Of a stretch of DNA of 64,000 nucleotides, positions 11,438 through 31,884 are shown in pieces. The position numbers and the translations under genes were made by a program. Under the pieces are notes generated by a model, which was given only the letters and a program-made list of their open reading frames with translations, searched no databases and was not told the DNA's origin. Source of the DNA: Rhabditophanes sp. KR3021 (lineage: Eukaryota > Nematoda > Chromadorea > Rhabditida > Alloionematidae); the NCBI GenBank assembly GCA_963281155.1, contig CAUJLY010000006.1, positions 9,238,001 to 9,302,000 of the forward strand. Reading direction: 5' to 3'. The stretch's first letter is position 1. Each line of letters begins with the position of its first letter.

Positions 11438-13122
11438 ATGGAAAACGATATCTACTCGACGGTTAAAAACTTTGATTATGACTTCATGGGAGGGAATAAT
11501 TGCAGTAATTCACCTTGGCCATCATGTTTGACGATCGGGAAAGCAATGATTACGATTGCATTTCTGTTAGTAGTTATGCTGGTAACTTTATTCAATTCAT
11601 TATTAATAATAACTTCATTTTGAAGGTAATTGTCTTGGGAAATACACTCGTGGTATTAACAGTTTACAATGATCATAAATTAAGAACTCAGCGACAAAAT
11701 TGGCTTATTGTGTCTCTGGCAATTGCAGATCTTTTGGTAGGATTAATTGTGATGCCTTTAACAACCGCCTACGAAATTATTGGAGCATGGAGGTTTGGTA
11801 AGTTTTAATTTGATATTATGTTCTGCATATTATCAGATACTTCCAAAATTATATTACTCTTCTCATATATTTATTTGAAATAACAAAAACAACGCAATCT
11901 TAGGGAAATACTTTGCATCACGTTTTTTGTAGTTATTTACTATAAATGGCATACTTACGATAAATGATTACATACTTCCTGAATGAGTTAATTGACAAAT
12001 ATATATAAACTTCAAAGTATCATATTATTAATTACTATTTCAGGGGAAATACTGTGTGAAATATGGCTAGCATTAGATGTACTTTTTGTGACAGCTTCTA
12101 TTTTGCATATCTGCATAATTTCATTAGATAGGTATTGGTCCGTAACGCAGCCTCTCGAATATCCATCAAAACGAACTCCATTTCGGATGTCAATGATGAT
12201 AGGAATTGCTTGGATTGTATCTTTCTTAATATGCATACCGCCGCTTTTTGGTTGGAGGCCAGAACGGGATAAGGAAGAATGTGGAGTGAGTACGGATCTT
12301 GGATATGTTCTCTATTCTTCATTGGGCTCATTTTATATTCCTGTCATCATTTTGGTAATTGTTTATTGGAAAATATACAGCATAACAAAAAATCATTCCC
12401 GCCAACGTCTCAAGGAACATGAAAGAACTGACAAAACTCTAATTCAATTTCAAGATTCCAAAAAAACAAATGCTGCCAATACTGTAAAAACAATTGAATC
12501 TCCAGAGGGAAACCCAGACTCCGACAAACATAGTCCAGACAGTGAGCATGAACCTGTAAATAGCACATCAATATCCAAGGTTATTCCACCAGTCGGTGAG
12601 TCGGAGAAAGGTACCAAAAAGTGGAGATTCAATTTGATCTCAAATAAAAAAGGTGAAAAAATGTATGTAACAATGGATAAACATAGTGAATTGAGGCAAG
12701 ACTTTAATCAATGTAATAATGCGGGCAAAAGAAAACGTCTTTTAAAAGCCAAAGAAAGACAGGCTACACTTCTGCTAGGTTTAATTTTAACAGCATTTAT
12801 TGCTAGTTGGCTTCCATTTTTTGTAGGTTAATAAATGTAAATTAAATAATCATTATAATTATTATTTCAGGTCATGTATGTGATGCAAGCTTTCGGCGTC
12901 ATAGTCCCAAATATTATTTTTAAATTTTTCTTTTGGCTCGGTTATTGTGAGTTTGTGAATATTTTTATCTTTAACAATAATTTGCTTGTAGGTAATTCGG
13001 GAATCAATCCAGTCATTTATACATTATTTAATCGAGAATTCAAAAGAGCTTTAAATCGTCAATTAAAGCGATATTCACAAAGTTTATCAGCTATGAAAGA
13101 AGGGTGTTTATTACGTTGTTAA
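11438..13122 (+). CDS. Alpha2-adrenergic-like octopamine receptor (class A GPCR)
   Basis: Five exons: 11438-11581, 11626-11797, 12044-12822, 12871-12946 and 12992-13122, giving 433 residues. Introns 1, 3 and 4 are only 44, 48 and 45 bp. All seven membrane segments are present. TM1 carries GNTLVVL (split by intron 1); TM2 has [11 protein letters not shown]3 has the amine-binding Asp (D117) in [12 protein letters not shown] followed by DRYWSV (D134). TM5 has [11 protein letters not shown]6 has ASWLPFF and TM7 has [10 protein letters not shown]. The TM3-ICL2 stretch ending in EYPSKRTP closely resembles vertebrate alpha2 adrenoceptors, which in arthropods points to the Oct-alpha2 octopamine receptor class. 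ICL3 is polar and about 115 residues; the C-tail is short with terminal cysteines that could be palmitoylated. NCS near the N terminus is a likely glycosylation site. AATAAA occurs at 13206. The aminergic class is firm; the ligand is inferred. Confidence 0.85.
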
Positions 13123-14313
13123 ATTCATAAATTTTATAATTACTCCAATTGTCACAATCTTGTTTTATTTAATGCCAATGAGATCTCGTCATTTTTTATA
13201 TATCAAATAAAATATTTCAAATTGATGACTCATTTAATACCTTTATTTTGTTGTTCATAGGATAAAACCTGATTGGACAAAGTGTTATGTTTTTGCTAAA
13301 TAAAATTTTATTATATTCAGTGTGTAATTTCATGAGGTTAACCATCATATATTCTATCTTCTGTCCAAATTTTAAACTCTCTCTATTACTTATGACATTC
13401 TTTATTTACAAATAATCAATGACTCAATTCGTACTTGATAACCATATTTTTAAAATTTAGTCCCAAATTATTCTTTTTGTATATCACTTATAAACTCTAA
13501 CTAGACTGCACTTTAAGTAAACAATCCCATTGCTATTAATTATTTAGAACTATTTTCAACATTCATGTATTAATCTATACATAAATAAGTTATTGTATTA
13601 TATGTATGGTGAAAGAGACATTAAATATGAACTTCCTATTTAAAGAAACCTGACAATAAGTTATTGAAATGGAATCAAAATGAATAATTATAAGTCAATC
13701 ATGACAACTTTTAAACTATGTAAAATATTATTCCATTCATTTTCCCACTGTAAGACAATCGTACAGCATCCCATTTTCAATCTATTATGACGGGCAACGC
13801 AAGACGTATCTATACCCAAAATTTAAATAAAAATATTGTTCACCATGCAAAATTACAATTATAACAATTATCTTAGGCCAAGTGGTGTATGCGTATATGG
13901 CAAGACGTAGTATTCACTGCATTATGTTGAATAGTCATATTTGAGTAACAACCATATCCAGTCCTGAGACCAAACCTTCATCTTGTTCCTTACCATCATC
14001 GACAACTTGTTTTATTAACATTTTATCCACCACAAATCCATTATCATTTTTACATTTAATTTTAGTATAAACTTTATGAATATGTTCCTAAGTAGAGATT
14101 AGATGGAGATGTTTCCTATCTCTAAGAACATATCAGATTGAAATAGAAAAGAGCCTTGCTGTTGTTTTATAAGTCCTTGTCTTTTTTCCTTTCGATTTGT
14201 ATATTCTCAAATAACTATATATACACACATATTTGTCTTTCCCTATCGATTACGCTAAACTCCATTTGAGGATAATAGTAGTTCTACAATTAAAAACTGA
14301 TTATATTTTTCAG
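13123..14313. other. Spacer with receptor 3' UTR
   Basis: Contains the receptor's probable 3' UTR with AATAAA at 13206-13211, then AT-rich DNA without recognisable genes. The 3' end (ttatatttttcag, 14301-14313) is a splice acceptor for the BTB gene, so a noncoding first exon probably lies within this stretch or further upstream. Confidence 0.5.
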
Positions 14314-14314
14314 G

Positions 14315-14736
14315 ATGCAAGATTTGATTGAATTTAATGTTGGTGGAACGCACTTTACAACTACTTTAAAGACTATCTCTGTCGAAAAACAAAGTTTCTT
14401 GTACACAGTGAGTTTATTGGGATCCTAACATTAAACTAATTAAGGCTAATTTAGTGGTATGTGGAACATATTGGAGCAGCTCACCTTTTGAGAGACAGAG
14501 ATGGCAAATTTTTTATTGACAGAGACCCAATGAGCTTTGGAGTTATTTTAAACTATCTGCGTCTTCGTGTATCAAACCAATTGTGGGAAGCTTGCCTGCC
14601 AAAAGACCCAGATCAACTGGCCATGGTTGCTCAGGAGGCTGATTACTTCCGAATTCATATGCTCCGCGACCAAGCCATTGCATTACTACAAAATTATTCT
14701 GAAAAAGGAAACTCAAGTTATATAAAAGAGGTATGA
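14315..14736 (+). CDS. BTB/POZ (KCTD-type T1) domain protein, short
   Basis: Two exons, 14315-14407 and 14455-14736, joined by a 47 bp intron. The product is about 124 residues if the reading ends at the TGA at 14734. It starts with LIEFNVGGTHFTTT, the hallmark first strand of potassium-channel tetramerisation (T1/KCTD) domains, and continues with RDRDGKFFIDRDPMSFGVILNYLR, the second signature block. Such domains form homo-oligomers and often recruit cullin-3. An acceptor lies directly before the first ATG, implying an upstream noncoding or coding exon. The stretch GAG|GTATGAG at 14728-14737 could instead be a splice donor at 14731, with further C-terminal exons beyond. I saw none in the next 3 kb, so the gene is either a minimal BTB protein or incomplete. 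Which KCTD subfamily it belongs to is unclear. Confidence 0.75.
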
Positions 14737-17700
14737 GTATGTAGCTTTAAATATGTTCTTGTGTATGTAATAGTCTTAATTATGATCATATCTAAATATA
14801 TGTCTGTTCATTACCTAAGGTATTATCAAAAAGTTACTCTTGTCCACAAGGATTTCCTGATGAAGAAGACTGAATTTGGCTATAACTTTTGTTTCAAAAA
14901 CAACACAATTAGAAGTCCTTTCTACATAATTTTGCATTTTTACCATTATTTCATGTAACATTCAAGGAAGCATATATTTTAAATAATAAAGTTAGATTAT
15001 TTTTAAACAAATAAATAATATGTTAGTGTTATTTGATGCATGAACACACTTCACTTACGCTATTTATTTTTGCCGTCGAAAGTTAATTACGCAAATGTTA
15101 CTATCGCTTGAAATCCTTAAAACTATACTAAAAATATTTAACAATATTTAAATATGGTGAATTAATTGGTGCAATATAAGACCAAAGATTCTTGAAGTTT
15201 AATGATAAGAAAGAATAAATTTATTCAATGATTTTCATAACGTATTTAATGCTTTACACCAAAGAAATAATCATTTGTTTGGAAATCTAAACGCATATTT
15301 CCTTATAGTTCAACGTGAAATTTTGCAACTTAGTCCGTAACCGTTTTTTGTGTTTATTGTAGTGTTTGATACGACTTATGGGAAAAGAGATAATAAAGTT
15401 CCGTTTGATGCTTTAAGTACTATGATTCTTTGTCTTTCAAATTAAACGAATGGAATTTTGATAAAAAATATTTGGTCTTGATGTAAAAACCTTGACTTTT
15501 CCAGACTTGGTCCAGGAATGTGCTTTTAATCGAATTTTTAAAAAACTGAGTATAATGGCATATATCAAAATTTAAAAGCCCGAATGGTCTGTTTGGTGGG
15601 ACTACAAAAGATAAAAAATATTATTTTTTGTAATGAGTTTAAAATAGTCAGAATGCGTGGATAGAGCATTATAATACGTAAAAACTAATTATAATGTGGC
15701 AGATTAGGCAATTATTTATAATTTACAAGCATTTTAATATGTGTGAGCTAATTAGAGTATTTGAATTAGGCAACAATTAATTATATCCATGTGTTGAAAT
15801 TATTTTTTGAAGAGAAAATGAACATGTTATTAAAATATCATTAAGAGACTTTTAAGATTGCTGTTGTATTTTTATAAGATTCGGCACTATCCATAATAAC
15901 ATATGTGGTTATATTTATATTGTGCTCAGTGGTTGTTTTAACAAATAAAGATTAAGAAAATTAAAAAGATTGAAATTGAACATGTTTATTGTTTTAAGTC
16001 ATGGTACAATTACAATAAGATTTTCATCCATTTAAGTACATCTGGGATAATGTTTGGATTAATTAAATCAAACAACATCAATTTTCTGGATCAGCACTTC
16101 ATTGCACAATTTCGTTGTACAGCTTTGAAAGTTGTACGAATGCATAAGGTGCCAAGGATACATAAAATATTGTAAGTAATTCAATAAAACAAATCGGGAT
16201 TGCTACAATAATATTCAACTCTTTATCAATGATATCGTTATACATTTCAAAAAAGGAGTTATTAATACCTTAAAGAATATCACGCACCAATACTTTAACC
16301 AAAAGGTAATGAATAGGTACTCCCAGAAAACTTAATAACCAAATTGCACCATTTAAGAATCGCCTACATTTTTTTCCTTTTTTATCTTTCATGAGCTATT
16401 TTTAATTTACTTAGGGCAGCTTTGTGTGTCTATAACTGATTTGATCCTCTCGTTTTTACGATTTTTCATAATAAGGCATTGTATAGCGAATTAATTTTTT
16501 GGCAGAATACCAGAACTTTGAAATTACTTAAAAAAAGCTTAAAATTAGAAGAACGAGGAATATTTTAGTGTCAGCATATGCAAATTAGGAAACCGGTAAA
16601 ATAATTTCACGAAGAGTTTTCTGTTTATGAAAAGTAAATATAAGAAAGATGTAAATGAATTGAACCTTGAAAACATTTGTTGCAAAGTATACATGAAAAT
16701 ACTTAAGATAATGAGACTTAATCGTCTGGTGTTCGTTTGTTCTAATTAAAGAATTTTTCCTTTTAAACTAGTATTTAAAATGATTTGTGTAGTAGATATA
16801 AATTGAATACTTATTTCAATAAGTATCATCAAATTTAAGCTTGCACAACTACACGTGTGTTATTTATGATGAGAAAGTTTTTTAATGATCAGTAGCAGTG
16901 GGAATGGACACCAAAATAAACAATTCATACTTTTCAAATCACATTCCAAATTAATGCTGAACAGTTATTATTCTTAATTAGACATTATCTAAATTTGGAC
17001 CAGTCGGTAAATATTCTTCTTGTAGTAGATGAAAATATATTACCTGCTTTAAGTACCTTATTAATGGCCTGTATCGTAAATTCAAGTACTCTGACCAGAA
17101 TCTTTATATTAGCATATATTAGCTCCTACTACCATTAATTATGTTCGTGTATATTATCATTTTCCATAACCGAATAAAATGATGTTTTGTAAACTTCAAT
17201 TAATTTCATTTTTAAATCCTACATTTTCGTTTTTTTGCAATAACATTAAGTTCACCTTTGTTAACACATGTCATTTACCAATGCTCAACTTTCATACTTT
17301 CATCTTATACTGTCATGATATCCTTAAAAATTCTATCTGTTCAAATTAAATATTAGCCCTCTAAATTATATCTTTAGTATATTAAAATGTCACTGTTTTA
17401 TAAATTTAATGTGTCATTATCCCAACAACTAAAACTAGTTTACATTGCCATAATATTTTTGGTGCAAAGAATATCTAATCAAAAGTTAAATTAAAAGGAT
17501 TTAATGACATTTTTAAATTGTTTCCTTCTTGTAATATAATAGAACATGATTTAAGTTATATTTTGCTATTAAAATACATATCAGTTAATTAGTTGTGCGG
17601 CTTAACTTTGATCAAAGAATTATGAATATTTTAGACTAAAGCAAATTAATTATACATACTCTTACATGTATGCAATTCAGTCTCACACTTGGCAATAACT

Positions 17701-18020
17701 TTAATTCACTTTCATTTAATGAGATATTAATTAATTTAGCATATTCAACCTCAATTTAAAATTATGATGTTTAATGACATCCTAAGAATTAATTTCTTGT
17801 AAAATTGTTATACTTTGCAAAAGATTTAAAGAGCTGCAAAATAAACTTCGGATGTTAAGAATGTTAAAGCTTTAAATTAGTGTGAATTTTTCATAAACAC
17901 ATTTCCCAAAATTACTAACAACAAATTGAATGAAATAATATTTATTGAAAACATCAAATTAAAATAAAAGTATTAAAATTAAGAGTTTTTAATATTTTGG
18001 CCCGCACCGCACTTTGGGGA
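14737..18020. other. Gene-poor spacer
   Basis: About 3.3 kb of AT-rich DNA with only short, low-complexity open frames. No domain motif, RNA gene or repeat was recognised. It may hold additional exons of the BTB gene, but none could be supported. Confidence 0.45.
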
Positions 18021-19035
18021 TTAAAGTTGAAGGAGTCCTGAAGAAAATTCAACAATAAAGGCAATCATACCCAACAACAAGATTAATAAGTAATATTCAA
18101 AAAGACATGGAGTATCTAAGTAAGATCTCTTAACAGGGGATTCAATTTCTTTGCTTGGGGATAATTTGGGTTCAGTTGATGGTAATAATTTGTGACAAAT
18201 ACAGCATTTCTTTTTTACAACATTTTTCTTGCCAATTTTTTTATTGAAAGTACATATTGAGGCAGGTACATGTCGACAGAACCGACATGTTCCTCGATTT
18301 GAGAGATACAAAAATCGCAGTTCCTTGCTTTGTTCAAAACCACCACACGTATTCCGATATACTTTAATAAACTGGTTATACTTTGTGAAAGCCATATGCT
18401 TTTCCACTTTTTCATTTATAATGGCTTCCTCATCTTCTTCCTCTTCCGACAGAGATAGAGACCTCGTCGAAATGAAAGAACTACCCAACCCACTAGACCC
18501 TATATTTTGTCTTTCACGACCACTACCCATTCGCATGGAATTAAAAGCAGATTGGGCTGATTCGGTTCGATGACAAAATGGCACGTCTCTTTTAATGGAA
18601 TTATTAGGGAGGGCTTTGAGTAACGGGGAACTGACAAGGTCCTTTTTTTACTACATTCGTCTAGTAATTTTTGGACTTGTCCATACGGTGAACCAATGAA
18701 TGACAATTCTTCACAAGAACCATTCATCGAAGTATTGAGTGTATTTGTATGGATGACTGAATGGACCATATTATTTGTGATGGGTGTGTTTTTTGTGGTG
18801 GAAATTGATGATTCAGATTGCGATAAGAGCAAGGGAATTTGAGAAGGTCGCGGCTTTGGAAGAAAAGTTGTCATTTTGTTACGACTTTCATACATCGTAT
18901 ACTGATTGTTGTTTGGCATTTGGAAGAAAGGTGATCTATAAGAGACAAATAACAATATAGTTAGTAAGAAGTTAATGACAGTCATTTGATTTACCTTGTT
19001 CTGTTAGATGAAGATTCGATTGTAGATAAAGACAT
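18021..19035 (-). CDS. Tail-anchored Cys-rich protein, frame broken once
   Basis: Not a family I recognise. Two exons, 18995-19035 and 18021-18935, are joined by a 59 bp intron; about 318 residues if one base is missing in an A7 run at about 18644-18650. Upstream of that run the frame encodes a Ser/Thr/Asn-rich region with LLDECSKK. Downstream, one frame over, it continues with a basic and Ser-rich part, an acidic stretch (SLSEEEEDEE), two paired-cysteine motifs (CRFC and CCIC, likely zinc-binding) and a C-terminal hydrophobic segment (YYLLILLLGMIAFIVEF) only a few residues from the stop. That layout suggests a tail-anchored membrane protein facing the cytosol. The start at 19035 is the first in-frame ATG; the open frame extends further upstream without one. 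Its 5' end lies only about 170 bp after the KIF3B stop on the same strand. Confidence 0.55.
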
Positions 19036-19202
19036 CAAATCGTTAAGTGAGCCTAGTGCCGAATCATAAGGAGAAACGTTTTCGTTGTTGTTGGAGATAA
19101 ATTTGTTAGTGTCATCATTTGAAATATTACTTATTAAAATGTTGATGTTGTGAGTGAATAATTTAAGAGGAGATGTTGTGGGGTTTTGTGAATTTAATTG
19201 AT

Positions 19203-22200
19203 TCAGCGTTTGCCTGTTACGGGAACAAGCCCACGAGCTCTTGGATAAGCAAGAGCGGATGTATTCTGGACGTGGGATACCGAAGCAGTAGTAAACGGCT
19301 GGGCAGGGGGTGCGCTGCGGGCTTCTCCTTTTTTTGAAGAAGAACTGGAGGAACGGAGACGTCCACTATGTGAACTAGTTCTAGAGTCCCGTGAACTGGT
19401 TCGTCTAGGAATTGGAATTCGAGAAGTGTTTATCGTAACATCGCTCGTCATGTTACCAACAACTTGTTCGGGCGTTGTTATCCTCATCTAAATAAATAGT
19501 TAAATGTTAAAAATGATGAAAAACATACGTTTGCTAATTGTGAAAATGTATTGCTAAATTGATTCATTGAAGAAATGTCATAATTTCTAACACTCGAAGG
19601 GAACCGTTCTAAATTTGAAAAGGTAATAATATTTTCCCCACAAAACCTTATAACTTCATCAGGAATCAATGACTCGACAAGAATTGGTTCGTTCGCAAGC
19701 AAAGTCGGTCGAACGGAATTGCTTTTTTGCATGCGATGTCTTGCCTTAGCTAAACTTTCGTGTTCGTAGTCGGAGAGGGGGCGTCGTAAACCAGGACGAG
19801 ATACCTTAAAATAGCAAAAATAAATAATTGAACTGAACATTGTAAATGCAATATATATAATTAGGTGAAGCAATTGACATATTTACCAATTCGTAATATA
19901 CATACCAATTATATTTTTATCATGTACATTTAACCATGATAATGCATATAATTAATTTGCACACAAATTGTATTCTATGACTTTTTACAAAAATATTTTT
20001 ATCAATTAAATGTGAAATAAAGTTTTCTATAAAATACAGTCCGCAATTTAACACAATGATATAAATAAGTATATCAAATAGTGATGTTGTGCAGTGAAGA
20101 AAGAATATAATAACTGGCGCGATAACAATCTCATCTTGTAGGGAGGGGCTATTAAAAAAAGATTGCGTGTAAAATAATACACACAATAAAATTAAAACTT
20201 TTAATATTCTAATATCTATAAAGGAAAGAAAAAACTTACGGGCCGCGTAATGATTGTTTGTGAGGCAAATGTCGCAATATTTCTATTTGTTGTGTTGTCA
20301 GTGTTGCCTAAGCTTGAGTCATTCATGCGACCAAGATTAGGATGCGAAACATTATTATTTTCCGAATTAGTTATGGTGGTAGAAGGTCGCGAATTAACCA
20401 CAGATTCGTTTGTTTTGGGCCTAAGTTGGCCGGAACGTAATATTTTCCATTCATCACAATCTTCGTCAAAGTAGGCTCTCTCCTTAAGTTTGTCAACAAC
20501 ATCCAATGGTATAAAGTTTTCTACTATTAATAATTTGAGTTTTAATTCTTTTGCTATTTCAGAAACAGATGTGTCTAAATCTTGCCTTTCTTTTGATTGA
20601 AGAATGGCCGTGTCTTGTATTTCACTTCTGATTTGTTGATATTTTAAATATAATTTTTTTAGTTTTTTGGTTTTAGCTTCTACTTCCTGTTTAAGTGTCG
20701 TAAATGTTTGATTAATTTCTGAAGTGGAAAACTCTTGACATTCCAGCTGTTGCAAAATCTCCCTCTCCTTTTTCTTTTGTTCAGCTAATTGGAGTCTACG
20801 AGCCTCAAGTTGATTTTGCTGTTCACGAGTTTGGTCTAATAAATTACTATTACCACTAAGTAATTTACTCTGAAGGGTTTTGATTGTTTCGGCCGCTGCT
20901 TTCTGAGCTTCTTGTTCTTGGTGCAATTCCTTTGAGCGTAACTCTAGGTTCTTTAATAACTTCCGCTTGTCATCTGCAAATATTGTACTATTGTCTGCTA
21001 TTAATTTGCGCTCTTCATCAAGTTTACGTTGTTGCTCTTCAAGATACTCTAATGTAGTTGATTGATCCATTATAGAGGTATCTAACGACTCCACCATTCC
21101 ATTTTCAATTGACTTTTTCGGCTTTCTTCTCTTGCTACTGGAGGATCCCCGTTTCTCTAACATGGCTTTGAGTCGCAAAATTTCCTCTTGGTATTCTCGT
21201 ACCAAGGCATCTTTGGGATCTTCGTTAATTTTGGGCTTATTCTTAATGTTTTTGGCTCGGTTGGCATATCGTAAAGTTCCCATAGTTTCATCGTAATTGT
21301 ATGATGCTGGTCCGATGTTAGCAACCATCACAGTCTTTGAATTCCCACCCAAAGAGTCTTGAAGTAATCTAGTAAGTTTGGAGTCTCTATAGGGGATGTG
21401 GGAACTTTTGCCATCTACCAATGCTGATATCACATTTCCTAATGCTGATAATGATAAATTAATTTTAGTGGCTTCTTTAAACCGGTCTCCCAATGCACCA
21501 GTCTTCGATTGCCTTTCACTTCCAGCTAAATCTACCAAGTTTAGCCTTCCTACACGGATGTGAGTTTCACCGTCCAGGCCGATTTCAGCACATTCAATTG
21601 TTATAATGAAAATAGCATGTGACCTACTGCTGTGTTCGTTCATGTTTGTGCATCCAACTGAGCGATTCGTATGACCTACTGCCATTAGATTCTTTATTTC
21701 ACGAACTGATTTAGTTTCAAACGTAGACAAGTCTTTCACATAAACACCAATATCTGCCCTCTCCTTCAGTTCAAGTCGCACATTATTATCTTTGTTTAAC
21801 AAGTCTCGAACTTCTTCTTGATAAATTTCTAGGTAACTGGCTCTAACTAAGTATTGTTGATTTGTGGAATTAGCAATGTGTTGGAAGATATGTTCAAATG
21901 AATTAGGAATCACTCCTCTCAAATCTTTGTCATCCGGCAGTCCTTCCATAGTGAATGTTTTTCCAGTACCTGTTTGGCCATAAGCGAAAATTGTACCATT
22001 AAAGCCATTCAAAACAGAATTTACAAGATCCCGAAAAGTTTCATCATAAAGTTCAGATTGAGTGGAATTGCCATCGTAAATGGCATCGAAGGTATAGCTC
22101 TTCGGCGCTTCTTTTAGTTCCTTCAAATTTTTTATTTCTATTTGGCCTCTGCTTGTATCGATGGATACGACACTAAAATGTTATCGATAGATTACAATTC

Positions 22201-22491
22201 TATTAAAAGTGTATAACAAACAAATAAGTCTGTTTCCTTTAAAAAAGAGCTTATTGATATCCACATATATATGATGCCATAGGCTTTTGTTGCGTTAACA
22301 AACAAGTTATCACATCCCACATAAGTTTAACAAATACATGGAAATACATACCTATGATGTCCTTCGCTAATTTCGTTTTCAGATAAAGGCCTACATCGAA
22401 CAACAACTTTTATCGTTTCCCCATTGGCACCGGTTTTTGGTCTTATTTCTTGAGAATTGGAAATGCTACCATTCAAAGATTGCTGTGTCAT
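19203..22491 (-). CDS. KIF3B: Kinesin-2 motor subunit KIF3B
   Basis: Plus-end microtubule motor that partners with KIF3A and KAP3 to drive anterograde transport in cilia and neurons. Exons: 22352-22491, 20240-22172, 19529-19804 and 19203-19487, 877 residues; introns are 179, 435 and 41 bp. The motor domain starts at about residue 27 ([10 protein letters not shown]). The P-loop GQTGTGKT is at 112-119, switch I SSRSH at 228-232 and switch II DLAGSE at 261-266. The neck [16 protein letters not shown] is typical of kinesin-2. A coiled coil follows to about residue 610, ending with the KIF3B-specific block [23 protein letters not shown]. The C terminus RARGLVP matches the KIF3B tail. The protein is longer than vertebrate KIF3B (~750 residues), mainly through a Ser/Asn/Arg-rich tail. 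The orthologue in flies is Klp68D. Start at 22491 is the first ATG of the exon with the right frame. Confidence 0.93.
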
Positions 22492-30520
<8,029 letters not shown>

Positions 30521-31884
30521 AGATATATCATTTGTTCTCAACATGGTAAATACATACAAATCAAAATGACAATGACTATTTCTTTGACTTTCTTTTGGTT
30601 AAAGAAATAAAAAGTTTGGGGATAAGAGCAAATGCTCGTTTCATAAAAGCATTCTTCCTTGTTTTATTGTATTTAACTACAATCATACATAATTAATAAC
30701 ATTAACTATTTTATCTTCATTTAAATTTCAATAAAATAATTGCAAACCACATGTGTTATTATTTGATGTAATTAATCGTCTTTCTAATATGAATCATCAT
30801 GCAATGATGTATTTGTTCGACAAACTTTCATTGTTGATTGTTTTTCACCACACTTGACAACCCCAATTTCCGTTATTTAAGCATTTTTGATAAGCCTCCT
30901 TTCCTTTGTTTGAAAACACACTTAAACCATAGTCAATTATTTAAGCTATTTATAGTCATACCAAACAACATATAATCCGTTTGTATAAAGCAAGATACCT
31001 ATTTGAGTGAGATATCGGTGACAGGTATATTTTTTCTTGACTAATGCATTTTCTTTTCTTCAAAGGATCATAAAAAGGTGTATAAATTTATTAATAATGG
31101 TTTCTCAAAAAATATTTATGCCTTATTTGTATTTTGGATTATTCAGTTTTGTTATAAATAATAACATTACAAAAAAAGATTAATAAGCAAACACATCGTT
31201 AATATCATTCTTTAATTTATCAAACAAAATGTGTGATAGTGACAATCAGAAAGTTAATTCATTTTATTAAATTACAATTGCTCATGTGGAATGCTTATGT
31301 GTGTTATTGAGTTCAAATGCTCTACCGCTTCTTGTCAATAAAAGAACGTCTACGTATTATGATTTAAGTTGAAAATATTTTTGTCTATGTCATTTTCTAT
31401 TAAATGAATCTAAATGACGGCAAGATTGGCAGCTCCCTTTAATGATAAACCTTGTATTGAACTTATTATTGGATAGAAGTGTCTTAAGTGCAACATGTAC
31501 TAATTTTGCATTTAAATGAAGGAGCAATTGCTACACAGACTAGACAAGACTACGCATAGGCATAATCGACATGGATCAATTGGTGATCATTGCATTCTCT
31601 ATATTCATCTCGACCAATTCATCACTTAATTGATATCTTTTTCTGCTTTAACACCTTTTTTATTAGCAGGCCCTATACAAATATTAGTGTTATATTTTAT
31701 CAAGTCAAAATTTTCTGTACCCAATTGCGAAAGGCGTGGTTGAAACCTATAAATATTGGTTTTTCTGAATTAATTTATTTTTAGGATCACAACGCTAGTG
31801 ATAGGCCGATCGCCTGATTCAAACTGTGGCTTGTTTAACATTACTTTGGAAATTTTTCATTTTCCTATTCATTAATATTAAACA
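30521..31884. other. Spacer between Rap1 and the acyltransferase
   Basis: Contains the Rap1 3' UTR with AATAAA at 30606-30611 and, to the right, the promoter or 5' UTR of the acyltransferase. A short open frame at 31590-31784 has no recognisable features. Nothing else is seen. Confidence 0.5.

Noticed and set aside
18229..18573. Plus-strand 114-residue open frame
   Set aside because: Shadow of the minus-strand tail-anchored gene; no motif and no splice or start support.
18644..18650. Programmed -1 frameshift at A7
   Set aside because: The in-frame codons do not form a standard X-XXY-YYZ slippery site and no stimulator was identified; an indel is simpler.
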